Shown here piece by piece: positions 51,470-62,971 of a DNA stretch of 64,000 bases. The translations under genes were made by a program, and so were the position numbers. Under the pieces are notes generated by a model that was not told the DNA's origin, searched no databases, and worked only from the letters and a program-made list of their open reading frames with translations. The stretch covers positions 45,198-109,197 of the forward strand of contig QNGE01000976.1 of assembly GCA_008508345.1 (NCBI GenBank), given 5' to 3'. The stretch comes from Paragonimus westermani (Eukaryota; Platyhelminthes; Trematoda; Plagiorchiida; Troglotrematidae). Positions within the stretch are counted from its first letter, which is position 1. Every line of letters begins with the position of its first letter.

Positions 51470-52690
51470 GGAGCTATCAGTGAGACAGATAGCATACTCA
51501 TCTACAATAAGTCCAGAAGGTTAGGCAGTGGGCGGAACACTGATAGTCAATTTAGCTGGCCTCCTGCTACTCCTGTGTTGCCGCCACTAACTTGTAATGT
51601 AGCACCTTGGTCGGTGAATTTGGAACCGCCTACCGAGAGTGAGGTCCACAATCGCATCTCGGCTCTCAAACGTAACAGGGCTACTGGGCCAGAAGATCTC
51701 GCTCCGACAAGTTTCAAAGATGAGGAGGCGTCAGTAGAGACCTTGACGCAGCTGCTTCAACCAGTGTGGACGTTGGAGACAATTCCTCTGTACTGCATCA
51801 GCAGCGACGGTGACGGAGGTGTAAGAAACGAAACAGAAGAGCACATCTCTGAAACCAGAGTGGTATTCACTAATCTGGGATGCCAATGGAGACAGAGAGG
51901 TCGCGTGAATCAGACAACAGTGAAGGCTACATTACTTTACAGCAATGAAACATGACAGCTCATAGTATAAGACGTGAACCGTCTTCAAGTATTCGACCAC
52001 CAATTTCTGCGTTCAATCGCTCGTGTCGGGTGGCACCAGCGAAAGAACAACGAGGAGGTTAGAAAGCGGGAGTTTGGCAATGACTGTCAAGCAAGCTCTT
52101 CTGTTCACTTCCCACATTTGCCTAGACTTAGATGAGTAGGTGATATAGTAAAGATGTTATCTAGCTGTTTGTCAAACCAAACACTCCTTGCCGACGCCAC
52201 GGCAGACTGGCGCAAGGTGCGAAGTGGATAAGAAACGACCTGGTGTAGAGAAATGAAATCCTTCACGAAGAGGTTGATCACTGTGGATCGGATTCGTCTG
52301 CCGAACTGGGGACCTTGCGACTCCCAGATTCGGTGGATAGAGACGCTAGGTGAGATGGTAGCTAATCGAAATCAGTGGCGTGAATGTTGTTGTTGTATGG
52401 CCGAGATGTCTGTGGTGTGAGTACATTTAGTGACGTGGGGCGGTGAAACCGGTAAGGAAGGTGTTCTGCTGATGACGCCTTACTTTAACTTACAGTTCGT
52501 CGGTTGTTTGCAAGGTGAGGTTGAGTTCTTGAATATGGACGTAGTTGTTTTTTAGCAGTTGAGTCCCTTCTAGTCCTCTTCTTTCTTCTCTCTTCCTGTT
52601 CAGGATCTTCTTTTTCCACGATTGTGCGACAGTTAGGCATCAGTGAGAACCACTGATGCATTCCCATCTATGATACTGATAATGACGAGT
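51470..52690 (+). pseudogene. RTE-like LINE with RT core deleted, copy C
   Basis: The order follows an RTE-like element: VQKVRQWAEH and LASCYS/PPATPV region (endonuclease-RT linker), then PPTESEVHNRISALKRNRAT with GPEDLAP (the RT entry motif, normally KAPGEDG), then an abrupt jump to the thumb: TRVVFTNLGCQWRQRGRVNQ, TTVKATLLYSNET, VNRLQVFDHQFLRSIARVGW. Motifs A, B and the YADD box are missing, so the catalytic core was lost by an internal deletion of several hundred bases near 51800-51850. The C-terminus (IETLGEMVANRNQWRE, CCCCMAEMSVV) and 3' UTR match copy A (20404-20775). It lies antisense in an ABCC intron. Confidence 0.85.
52637..52659 (+). other. Conserved 3'-terminal stem-loop of RTE-like tail
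   Basis: GCATCAGTG, loop AGAAC, CACTGATGC: a perfect nine-base stem just before the simple-repeat-like end. Confidence 0.65.
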
Positions 52691-53233
52691 TGATACACTG
52701 CTCAGCAATTTCAGCGAATCTTTCAATCCCAACTTCACTGCAAAACTCTCATCGTTTGTTGTATTGTCTACGAAGGGAGCTACCTGAGAAGTTCGTCTGA
52801 ATACGAAAACTGCTACCAAATACTCACGGAATACCAACTAAGTCACCAACTAATTAACGATAACCGGACGTCAGTTTGGCGGGGTATATCTGAATGATCT
52901 TCGCTTGATCACACGAGATATTTGAGTCGATGACATTGCGTTTGTAAGGAAAAAGTATTAACTGTTCTGGAGTTCTGTCATACTTATTTAAATGTTAATA
53001 CATCAGAGGAAAACAATGTTGAAAAACACGGTGATGTCAAAACCAGTGGGATTGTTGAAGGCTGGAATATCTAGTTTGTGAACCACTTGGTAACCGTGAT
53101 GCAGTGTCACAACACAAAATTATTTTTGTATTCAAGTCCCAATCGAAGAAAAATGAGTCGTTAGAGCGTTCTCATACGAGGTTCTAGCACTGAAATAAGA
53201 CATTCTAAAGTACGCTCTACGATCCGTAGTTTA

Positions 53234-53545
<312 letters not shown>

Positions 53546-55419
53546 TCAGTCAGGTAGCATCACGTCTCTCGTCGTGAACGAGAGTAAGGAAGAGAAACGC
53601 ACGCTGGAGTGTATGAACAGAAACATCTTACCTTTCCGAACAAATCAGTCTATTACCAGTGGTTGCCGAACTGTAATTTGTACACAAGATTTTTCAGCTT
53701 CATGTAAAATGATGTTCCAGACAGTTTAGATGACTCATATCAAATCTAGAAGTTTGTAACTCAGCTTAATGGAATTGGACACTTCAGCACATCGAAATGA
53801 ACCTCTTCAGCACTAAATGAAAACTAGATGAATGGGATGGCGCTGACTTTAAGACAGCCACCTCGTTTAGTTGAAAATAAGTCGTCTCTATTAGAATGAC
53901 AATTCTATACAGAGAAGTCATGAACAATCTGGCAGCTCCTCTTAGTTTACATAATTTGTACAAGTCTGCCTGACCTTTTCAAAACAAATGCACAACAGAC
54001 ATCGGCAGAAAGTGAATTCTTACGAACTTCTCATTAGCACGAAGTCGCATTTTACATTTCGGAGAAACACGGAAACGTCGGTATGCATTCACTCAGAAAC
54101 AAAAAACACTGTTTTGTAAGCAGTCTGTGAGACCAAAAGAAAACGACTTGGTTTATGGCCAACTAACACCAGACTACCAACTAGAACGGGACACTGGCCG
54201 GAGTCGGGTAGAAAAGAATAGTTATGTTAATCAGATGGAATAAGTACATCGTTGAATAGATCCCGAACGTGACATTCTAAACAAACCTCACTGTGGCAGC
54301 ACAAGTAGTACCTCTTTATTGACGAAAAAGGATACACATAAAACCGATTGAATTCCGATCAATGAAAACACAATATATGTGCCACCATATTTCGTAACAC
54401 GAATACGAGAAAACTAACTAGAATACTGATGCAGGCCGTTTTCTCTTAACTTCCCTGGGTGCCCCTAACGGTCACATTGAGAGACGGACGAGAAAACAAT
54501 TGAAAAATGACTTTTATCTCTAGGACATTTTGTTTCCAGCCGTTTGGTCAACAATAAACGCTATCCGAAAATGGTACACAACGGGACAAAATAGACACAA
54601 GGCTGTAAATATCACTTACTTTCAAAACAGACAATTACAGATTCAGGTTACTGTAGCAACCAGTGTTACTACGTAAATTTTAATAATCTTACAATAAGAA
54701 TGGTATTTTATGGGACAGTAGACACCATATATCGTCAGTACTTAATTTTGATAGGGATACTGAATCTGTGCACCCCTAGATGATGGCCCCGCTTAGCGAA
54801 TAGCTAAACGCCCAGCGGTTTCTTGTGAATTCGGGTTGTGGCAACTAAGGTTTTACGGTATGGAAGCTTGTGGCTTCACAGTTTGATTGCCGGCCTCAGG
54901 TACCCTCCTCTCGATTGGCTCCGTGAAACGATCACCCCAAGAACCAGGTCAGACTAGTGCGATTAGCCAAAACCTATGTCGAGGCATTGTATCATGCCCG
55001 AAGGTTCACGTTATTGAACGTGCCGAATGCCAACACTATCTGCAAAGTAAACGATGGAGACTATTCAAATATCGCGAATGCACGTACTTGCAATGTATAC
55101 ACACCGATACCTTGACCCAGCGAGTGCGAAACGCTGCAAATTCTACGCAAGGAAGGTACTCCGTTGAGACCTATTTTGACATGAGACGATTCGGCTTACC
55201 ATAAACACATCAGTTGTTGGACGGATGTTTTTGGCATAGTTCAAAAACATTCTTGACACTCGTTATGTGAAATATTCTTAGACGCTCGATATATGTGCCG
55301 TTTTAATCCTGATTGAGTTTGCGAACGTACTGCTTACGAAAAAGATAGATGATTTACGTAAGTTCATAGGTAATCAGAATCAACTTTTGCGGGTCTCACA
55401 TAAAAATTTTAGAAGAGTT

Positions 55420-55965
55420 TCTCCTTTGTATGAAGAAAATCCGATTGGTATTTGAAGGAGGCACCTATAAGCAAACCGACAGCGTAGTAATGAACAATCT
55501 TTTGGGCTCCACGTTTATAGATGTTCCTTTGGAAATGATGAAACGTAAACGGCCAAACTCTAAAGACAACACCAGTTTCCGCGCGTTACGTGGATTATGC
55601 CTTGCCTTTTTTGAACGACAGCCATTATGAACGGTCACTTTTAAATCCTGTGCATTCTAATTTTCATTTATTTCCAGTATCGAAAGAGAACAAATGTCGC
55701 AAAAAGATGTCATACATCTACCAGTTTTCGTGTTCTAACTGCTTTGTTCCAAATATTCAAGGGAACCAACTATTTCAACTTATCAACTTGCTTATTCTTT
55801 TCTGGTCACCCCGTTGGTCCGGTCAACTGGTGTACAGTGTTTCTGTGTAATCGGAATCTAAGATTGCTAGCATTTTCTGAGGCGACGCTAATTAACATTC
55901 GTCGTCCTACCCTATGCCTGTACAACCTGTTGGCTCAGGCAGTTCGTCTGCTCTTGGACTGATCT
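55420..55965 (+). pseudogene. Collapsed Penelope-like element: RT, GIY-YIG start and C-terminus
   Basis: The first ORF reads FEGGTYKQTDSVVMNNLLGS, a decayed form of the RT motif YxQTDGxAMGNPLGP. In another frame RYVDYALPFLNDS-like sequence follows, the YVDD box with the second Asp changed to Tyr, then LLNPVHSNFHL. Next comes YIYQFSCSNCFVP (GIY-YIG start, shared with 9955 and 25258), and then LCNRNLRLLAFSEATLINIR with RPTLC, the C-terminal signature of these elements (LLxFxEAxxIxxxRPxLCVQ). The thumb, linker and most of the nuclease are missing, so the element has suffered at least two internal deletions and frame changes. Confidence 0.7.
55710..55790 (+). repeat. Penelope-like GIY-YIG start fragment, copy 3
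   Basis: Best-preserved of three copies (with 9955-10035 and 25258-25345); it translates as MSYIYQFSCSNCFVP. Confidence 0.65.
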
Positions 55966-56459
55966 CAGTCGTTTGTGGCGTGTGAAGTCCGAGGGTAGAA
56001 TATTTTAAGTTCGTAACTGAAAAGATTAAATCAAATAGTAACAACTCAATATAAGCATATATGTAAATTGCTTCTTTCATCGTCGGTGAACCGGATCAGT
56101 GGAACCTGATGTTCCACATTTATGTTTGTGATCCGTTTTAAAGATGCAAATTAATGAGAGTTTGGCATTTCAGAAATTGCTTTTGCCAGACACCAGAACA
56201 AATAAATACAGTGCATTAGATATCGCGAGGACATACAGTTATCAATATTTGGCCTTTTCCCCTTGTGCCCGTGGAGTACAAACACAGTCTGGTGTAAACA
56301 CCATATTTCAGGGATGAGTAAATTCGTGTCGCAAATAATCTATACCAAGAAAAAATCTTACAGTAAAAATACTCTAGCTGATGGCTACCCGGAACCTCGA
56401 AGCTATCCACAAAAACAAGTGGACAGATAAAATATCACTTTTTACCGTCTAGAAAAAGA

Positions 56460-56920
56460 AAGCATCTCCCAAGATGATCACATAAATGATGCTGCAATTC
56501 AAACAGTACGGTTTGCTTTGAAAAACAATTATCATGCCACTGATTCACGTTTGTTACTGTTCACCAGAAGGATTGTCGTCCACCATTCTGATCGTATCTT
56601 ACTGGGTCTTTCTGTTCAAATTTGTGGAACATTAGGATCAGAAGAAATGCATGGAGTTAGTGGTGACGGATGACCGAACATCCACTCAAGAGAAAGATCC
56701 AGTGACCCGACAAACGTTAGCAACCCAACGTTCATACAGAAACCTAGCCTCTTTGATTGTGAAACACGTAATTGAAGCAGTTTACCCAACCGACCTAATT
56801 AGTGCGTACAATGCGTCGTTATGTAAACGAAACGCGAAGTTACTAGCGTTCTCCGGGGCAATACTGAACACCTTCCGACTCCGTGTGCAAAGGGAATGGC
56901 AATTTTACCCATGTTAAATC
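56460..56920 (+). pseudogene. Penelope-like linker and C-terminal fragment
   Basis: FALKNNYHATDSRLLLFTRR then RILLGLSVQIC resembles the linker between RT and nuclease (LRxxFSTRxxx...CVYQF). After loss of the nuclease core, the frame 56651-56917 gives IVKHVIEAVYPTDLISAYNA and LCKRNAKLLAFSGAILNTFR with LRVQREW, matching the C-terminal region of the same family as 55830-55965 (LCNRNLRLLAFSEA). It is a second copy of that subfamily, about 900 bases downstream and in the same orientation. Confidence 0.65.
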
Positions 56921-57154
56921 CGCAAACTTGATACTTTACGAGACTAGCTTTTTCGTGTGGATAAATCAATTCGCGGAATTTGTTTTGTTGTCATTTTCTG
57001 ACCATATATTCACACGATCGTTTTATGCACACGACCTGTGAGAACAGACGAAATTTTAACAACTTGAAATGTCTGCCCTCTTTCCTTCGCCTTCTCAAAT
57101 TTGACCGATAACAGAATAACGTATGTGTGCATTCGATTTATCAGCCAGATTCAA

Positions 57155-57330
57155 TCGTCACACCGTCATAGACAGCTGTACATTAGTGTTTCTCCCTGAT
57201 GCTTAACTGCCACACAACCATGAGGAAAGCAGACCCTGAACAAGAAAACAGAGGAAAAGGAGGGGAGGGACCTAACGACTAAGAAAGAATAGCTATTTCT
57301 ATATTCAAACATTCAACGTCAAGTTGCCAA
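57155..57330 (-). repeat. RTE-like LINE 3' tail, copy D
   Basis: The reverse complement aligns with the final ~170 bases of copies A-C (GTTGAATGTTTGAATATAGA, TTAGGTCCCTCCC, GGTTGTGTGGCAGTTAAGCA). It is the most diverged of the four and lacks a clear trinucleotide tail. Confidence 0.8.
57181..57201 (-). other. Conserved 3'-terminal stem-loop of RTE-like tail
   Basis: On the minus strand CATCAGGG, loop AGAAA, CACTAATG: seven of eight positions pair. Confidence 0.5.
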
Positions 57331-57762
57331 CAAATCTATGCTACACTGCTATTAACTGTAGCAAGTGATAAGAACATATGAAGCGGTATTGCCATCTTGC
57401 GACATAAGTCTTCTGATTTTGCAATTCACATTCGCACTAAGGAGGGACAATATTTATCTTCCTGTTTGCCAAATGGTGACACGCTTGTTCCTGGCATGCA
57501 TACAATTTAATACATTGTTGCAGATGTGTGGCACGAAATTGACAAACCTAGTTTATTGGAGCACTTAACCGCTTAGCTTAGCTGACGTGCATTGAGAAAG
57601 TGGCCACACTAAGAATTCAAAGACGGTTAACATGAAAGTTGTCGGTTTACATCGCTGGTGATAAATAGAACATGCGATATAGTTTTTGTACCCCTCTAGC
57701 TCGTTTCCAACCTATGAAGTATTTACGGGTGAAAAAAACTGTTCAGGACTACACGGTTCAAA

Positions 57763-58056
57763 TTGTTGTGTAAAAGACACAACCTAAAGTTCGACGACCT
57801 ACTGTCGCGGAGCATTTACGACCCACCATCCGAACTTATCCGATCTCAGTCCCCAAATGAAAAATCAACTCCAACAGCCAAACGCTTGAAACTATTTGGT
57901 CCGCGGTACCAACACAAAATTGCTTTTGGGTTATCCACCAAGCTTAGCGTTCCGGTCGCAAACGTCTTATCAAACTGGGTGACATCACCAGTGCGTAAGT
58001 GTTTCAACGTATTTGAACGCTCAGACCTCTACGCTGAAATCCCTACGCACTGGTGA
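57763..58056 (+). other. Unrecognised ORF, 97 codons
   Basis: The frame contains KFDDLLSRSIYDPPSELIRS and a basic stretch TAKRLKLFGPR. I recognise no domain. It lies antisense in an ABCC intron rich in retroelements. It may be a fragment of an unrecognised element or chance. Confidence 0.2.
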
Positions 58057-59068
58057 TGTTTAATCGTTTGGTGATGAAACGTTTGTAACCTAAATGTCAA
58101 GCTTGGCGAACATCCCTTTACTTAAATCTACAACCCGATCAACGGATAGTACTGCGACTGTTTCCAACCCTCATCAATTGATTTCGATACTCGGAAGCAC
58201 GTATGTGTAAGATTAACGCGTCTCAAATCAGGAATCCAGAAAGTGCAGCATTCGAACCCAACCGACTGATGACAGTTGAATGACGTTGTTCTCGATCCAG
58301 CTTGTTAACTAACGCAAAGAAACGTTGATGTGGCAAACAGCAGCAACGTCAGTCTGGTTTATTCTTTTGACTTTGAGGCCCGGATGTTATTTCAACGAAA
58401 AACAAAACAATTATTTTCTTCATTTGGCATTGGTAATTCCATTCATTAGCTACTGATGAGTGTTTTCCGTGGTAGGCGACATCACTCTTTGTGAGTGATG
58501 CACAGATTTTCACAGATGATATTAAGAAGTTGGACAGAGAAGGAGTATTTCAAATCTCTCCCAGTGATTTATTCTAGACGATAATCAGGCATATGTCGCC
58601 AAGCTGATAGAGTGGCGCCATGCTCAACCATAATATTATTTATACAACACGTAATTGGCCTTGGGTTACAGAAAATAGTGTATTTAGTCGTGGTAGTTTT
58701 GCTTTCAGTGCCATTTTAATGCGTGTGGATTGCAGAGAGCGAACAACTGCATAGGGAGCGAAGGAAAAGAAGACATAGTGATATGAGACTAAAGAAAAGA
58801 TCAGTCAAAGTTTGGCGAGTGTGGAATAATACATTCCACCTTCTACCCCCTGGCAAGATATACAACCCGTGTCTAGAAGAGGGGTGTCAGTAATTTCGCA
58901 CCAAACCAAGAAAACCAGAATGACAATGGTCTGAGCGGTACCAAGCAATCTCAGTTAGTCAGATGAACAATGCGCTATTTATAAGAGTACAACAGTGTAA
59001 GATATCCACACCAAATGTAATACGAATGAAGTTGAATAGTTTGGGCGTCGTGTTTAACATGTTATTGA

Positions 59069-59228
59069 TAAACAGATTGGGAATAACACAACGTTTCGAG
59101 CAAGTTGTAATACTCTACGTTTCAACCACCTCGGGTGGCCTTCCTCAGGATTGTTGTAATCGAAATCACCTTGACAGAGGAACAGAGGTCACATGGGATT
59201 TGCCGCGGTTAGGTCAATTTGTGGTGCA
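59069..59228 (-). repeat. Inverted Penelope-like terminal repeat (left arm) with hammerhead-like motif
   Basis: The 160 bases are the reverse complement of 59370-59529 with only about half a dozen differences. The arm contains the hammerhead-like core on the minus strand at 59107-59157. Its right end (GGTGCA) joins the family tail sequence at 59229 through the shared bases GCA. Confidence 0.92.
59107..59157 (-). ncRNA. Hammerhead-ribozyme-like motif, minus strand
   Basis: On the minus strand: CTGAGGA (fits CUGANGA), stem II GGCCAC-CCGAG-GTGGTT, GAAAC, GTA, then GAGTATTAC, which can partly pair with ACAACAATC upstream of CTGAGGA as stem I. There is no room for a normal stem III. Small hammerhead variants with a minimal stem III are known from Penelope-like elements. 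Activity is untested. Confidence 0.6.
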
Positions 59229-59369
59229 CGCTTGTGTTAATCGCAATGATAGCAAACCCCTGTCTGCAGTGTGGCGTGGATGGATAAACAGCACCAGGCA
59301 CGGACGCGTCTTATCTACATTTGTCTCATCCCCACTTAGTGGGCAAAGGATTAGACCAATCCGTTCAGA
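59229..59369 (+). repeat. Penelope-like family 1 3' tail between the inverted arms
   Basis: About 140 bases matching 15127-15278 (for example CAATGATAGCA, CCCCTGTCTGCAGTGTG, CACGGACGCGTC). This is the normal sequence upstream of the terminal repeat, so the right arm is in its usual context and the left arm is the added inverted copy. Confidence 0.85.
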
Positions 59370-59529
59370 TGCACCACAAATTGACCTAACCACGGCAAGT
59401 CCCATGTGACCTCTGTTCCTCTGTCAAGGTGATCTCGATTACAACACTCCTGAGGAAGGCCACCCGAAGTGGTTGAAACGTAGAGTATTACAACTTGCCC
59501 GAAACGTTGTGTTATTCCCAATCTGTTTA
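59370..59529 (+). repeat. Penelope-like terminal repeat (right arm) with hammerhead-like motif
   Basis: Right arm of the inverted pair, in the same orientation and context as the copies at 15278-15390 and 43540-43695. Followed after 59529 by a possible promoter region. Confidence 0.92.
59441..59491 (+). ncRNA. Hammerhead-ribozyme-like motif, plus strand
   Basis: ACAACACTC, CTGAGGA (59450-59456), stem II GGCCAC (59458-59463), loop CCGAA, GTGGTT (59469-59474), GAAA (59475-59478), C, GTA (59480-59482), GAGTATTAC. The core residues CUGANGA and GAAA are intact; the C-G and A-U pairs between GAAAC and GUA would be a stem III without a loop. Stem I pairs only in part. Cleavage would be after GTA if active. 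Confidence 0.62.
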
Positions 59530-59676
59530 CCAGTACAACAGTGTTTTCGATCGCTATTGGATGACAGGCGTTTTATGTTTTGATTGGCCGTTTCGTAGTT
59601 AGGTCCCACGATCTTGCCTTAGGCAACTCGTTTGTTTAAATCTGATGTGCGTTTAAGCAACCGGTTTCAATCAGCA

Positions 59677-59685
59677 TATAAAAAA
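59677..59685 (+). promoter_or_regulatory. TATA-box-like site with upstream inverted CCAAT
   Basis: TATAAAAAA about 95 bases after GATTGG (59581-59586, an inverted CCAAT). It lies about 150 bases downstream of the right terminal repeat arm, where a Penelope-like promoter could be. Motif match only. Confidence 0.25.
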
Positions 59686-61178
59686 CAGCAGCTTTTGTGT
59701 GAGCTCTCACCGACTGAACTTACTCCAGCCAGAAGACTGCCCCAAAGGAATCGCAATGCAAACCTCTGAACTAAAGAGGTGGTATTCGTGTATAAACGAT
59801 TTTAATGTCCTGCTGGAAGATGAAGCTGTTATCAAGCAGACGAACAGCAAAACGTGAAATGTGCCCCAGCGGTGTTGATGTACAAGGCTGACTCATGCAT
59901 TACATCCGGCATTACCAACTCCACCTATACCTATACCTCAATAATCGCTGTCTATTACGGTTGTAGTTCAGATCCGTAAAATGGCGAGCCATCATGATTT
60001 TATTTTACAATGGAATTCTTTAAATCATTGTAGTCCAACGATCTTTCCAAACAGCACGATGTTCAATAAAATTCAATTGGTCTATCAACGAGTGATGGCA
60101 TAGGCTCCTTCTCAGATAAGTCAGATATAGCACGGTACTGAGCGGATACTATATTTTCTGTTCAGACATTTGCAGGTTGACTGTTTTTTTCGAATGAGAA
60201 GCACTCAGCAATTCATTCAAAGGATTGTAACTGAGCGTTCTTTTATTCTATTTAAATATAATTGTGACTCACCCCCGTGATTCAGGGTGAGGTTCACAAA
60301 GAACACGTTTACGACCGTTGTATACATATATACATTTAGGTGCCTGAAAATCTATCTCAGAGTCACTCCAACAACGGTGGTGATCAACATCCTTGCCTTC
60401 CTGGACGATGACAGAGCCGACTAGTCTTACAACCTGGTTTTTCTGCTTATAATCACTATTGGTTTAATGTGCCTTATTCATAAGAGTACACATTTCTACA
60501 AGACAAAAATGAATTTAATAAGTTGAAAAATCACCAAGATACGCAAGAAAGGTGACCCCTTAATTATTGCGCGCACTGAATCCATGAAGTTGTGCACACC
60601 ATCGAGTCCACTTAAATAAGGGACTATTGTTTAAGGCTGTCAGTTATCATCGGCAGCGTTTAGCGTCCAGAACGGAAACTGCGAATTTTCATCACTTGGT
60701 CCAGTATGACGACTACGGTGGTCACGTGCATCATTTGATTGAATATATGAAACGAACCAAGTGATAAAACGTGAAAACACTGGCTTCAAAGATGAACCTT
60801 ACTTAATAAGGTGCATCCATTAAAACATTTCAACGAGTCATGAAGTCCAAACTAAACAAAAAGCGAGATTTTACAAAACGTCTGATGGAAAGCGATTTCT
60901 TACAGGCTAAAGCAATTTTACCGTAGCGGTCTGAATTGGCTGGTTGGACTCGGAAGACGCATGACGACTCAGACTGATAGGCCCATCCTTTCGAGATCCG
61001 AGGGAATGGTGTCCATTAATTTATGAAATTCCATCACAGATTTGTTAATTTACAGCCCGTTCCTTTTTTAAAATGCAATTCATTCTATCTCGAAAATAAA
61101 CATGTTCTCGATATATCGCTCAAGAAGGCTCAACTGAGTGATGCGTAAATCGGAAGTCACCGATTTCACATAACTGAC

Positions 61179-61322
61179 CCTTTCTCCACGTTTGACAGTC
61201 ATATTGATGTCCTTCAAGACCAAATCCAAGTTGGCTCGATAGCGTAGTCCGTAGTCAACGAAACTGATCGCACCCATAGGCCAAGTGGGTGGAGGTTTGG
61301 ACTCAGCAATTTCCCAAGCAGC
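61179..61322 (-). CDS. ABCC/MRP-type ABC transporter, exon coding linker and A-loop of NBD2
   Basis: The exon codes exactly 48 residues, phase 0 at both ends. It opens [15 protein letters not shown], the ABCC linker motif (usual form APW-I-E-KPPP-WP), and continues into the first strands of nucleotide-binding domain 2: [18 protein letters not shown], then [11 protein letters not shown]. The Tyr-Arg of LRYR is the expected position of the aromatic A-loop residue that stacks on the adenine of ATP. The acceptor is a T-rich tract ending TTTAG above 61322, and the donor is GTCAGT below 61179. Joining GER to the next exon's [13 protein letters not shown] recreates the family sequence [11 protein letters not shown], so the junction is well supported. 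Confidence 0.93.
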
Positions 61323-62742
61323 CTAAAAAGGTAAGCGAACACGTTATTCCTTTTGGGGCTCGAGAACCGAACATAGAGTGAGAGTGACATCATTTTGGTT
61401 AAATAGTTTGTGAAATGCCACATATCAATGCCAAAGCCACAAATGACGTTTTATCAGTGAACCCATCGGATGCGTTATTAGAGTTGATGCAAATACCCGA
61501 GTCAATTTCAGGGACGTCTGCCAAGTGCAACACAATTATCAAAAAATGAGGTCAGACAGGACTATGAGGACGATGGTAGGATTCTCGTAGACACAAAGAC
61601 TAGCGTTGCTATGTCAAGTGGACGTTTTCTCTGCATAAGTTACATAGCCTCGTACCTGAAAATGATACAGCGCACCGAAACTTTGCGCTTCTGTCCTATA
61701 AAGATGGTCATGAGAATATGTTTGAACGTGAAAATCGTAACCTACTACAAGTGAGCAACCAATTGCAAAAATAAAATTCATGGTCGCTTACCAGCATCCA
61801 TTAAGTATAATTTGGTGTTTTTCACTTGAGTGGAAAGTCTTAAACGTGTGAGTTTACATGACATCCACTGCTCCACCGTTCGAGGCAAACAGATAGTCTG
61901 AAAATCGCTCACAACACAATGTGCTTAGGTATTTATTCAGGGCAATTCTGTCTTATCTAGGGCGATATGGGTGGCTCATGGGAAAGTCAACTGCAGCTCG
62001 AATCCTGTTCATAGCATGCGTATACACGGTGTAGAGCAGCAACGAAGCTAATCTCTTTAAAGTCTGTGTGATTACGAAAACTGTGATCAAATGCGTGAGA
62101 CATTCGAATTGGATCAACCAAATTTCGGCAATTTAACGTTAGCCAAATACGTCTTCAACAAATGAATCTAGGCTTACGTAAGGCAGCTAAAATAATTCAG
62201 AGATCAAATGTTCTGCTTGCAGTTTCTTGGTAGATCACTCCGTAAGAACGAATAACTTGGATACACAACTCCACGAATAGGCCAAAGGCCCTCCTAAGCC
62301 GACAGTGTAACCTAAATAAAATTTTTCCTGATTTTCCTAGTAAAATCATACCGAATCGTTGTACAGAGGAACGGGAATATTTTAACTGGAGCGCATGAAT
62401 TCGCCGCAACCGATCTACCTTAACCCCTCCCCAAATTTATGGATGATCTTGTTCTAGCTTTGGTATTTCTAGCTACACCGAGAACAACATTTCGACTCCA
62501 GTATTGAGAGTAAAGGGTCAGAATGCATGTGAAACTGGATGATAACGACGGTGGTGATGAATACCTTGAAATAACACCAAATCATTTGTGGGTTATCGAC
62601 TTCCCAGAATGATACAGAATACCATGCGGTTTGACGGAAACTAATCTGATGGAATCACTCTGGAAAATAATGCAAAAATGTAGGTGTCAGATATTCGTTA
62701 TCACTGGCTATGTGCACGCACAGGACTTTACATCACGCTTAC
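61323..62742 (-). other. ABCC intron, 1.42 kb
   Basis: This is the intron between the membrane-domain exon and the linker exon, phase 0, donor GTAAGC and acceptor TTTTTAG. I see no recognisable element or conserved reading frame in it; the short ORFs around 62200-62400 and 62630-62830 have no family features. Confidence 0.75.
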
Positions 62743-62971
62743 TTCCTGTTCAATATTTGCATACTCGTCAATGCGCTCTACACAGACAAGATTGTTCTCC
62801 AGTTCGGCCGTCATGCGGACCAGCCAGTTGAGTGACTGGTTCAGGTTGAGCGCGTAACTGATCACCAAACCAGAGAAACCAGCCGACAACTGACCTCGAG
62901 TAAGCACACAGAAGATCGCCACGGACAGTATGAGCAGGTTTCCGACCATTTCCAGCAAGACGGCTAGCCAA
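62743..62971 (-). CDS. ABCC/MRP-type ABC transporter, exon coding the end of membrane domain 2
   Basis: This is the most upstream exon of the gene visible here; earlier exons must lie beyond 64000. It gives one base of a split codon plus 76 residues. It begins WLAVLLEMVGNLLIL, matching the ABCC stretch NRWLAVRLE-VGN that opens the penultimate helix of membrane domain 2. Two hydrophobic spans follow (about residues 9-25 and 31-50), then NWLVRMTAELENN and VERIDEYANIEQE, the linker leading to nucleotide-binding domain 2. The family exports amphipathic anions, drugs and glutathione conjugates using ATP at the plasma or tegument membrane. The acceptor is a pyrimidine-containing tract ending CAG just above 62971; the donor is GTAAGC below 62743, phase 0. 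The reading frame is fully open. Which ABCC member it is (MRP1/2/3-like) cannot be decided from this half. Confidence 0.9.

Noticed and set aside
59214..59405. Minus-strand ORF similar to ORFs at 15141-15329 and 43164-43571
   Set aside because: The similarity comes from the shared non-coding tail and terminal repeat of Penelope-like family 1 copies read backwards.
58963..59409. 148-codon plus-strand ORF
   Set aside because: It runs through the inverted terminal repeat arm and the untranslated tail of a Penelope-like element; it is not a gene of its own.
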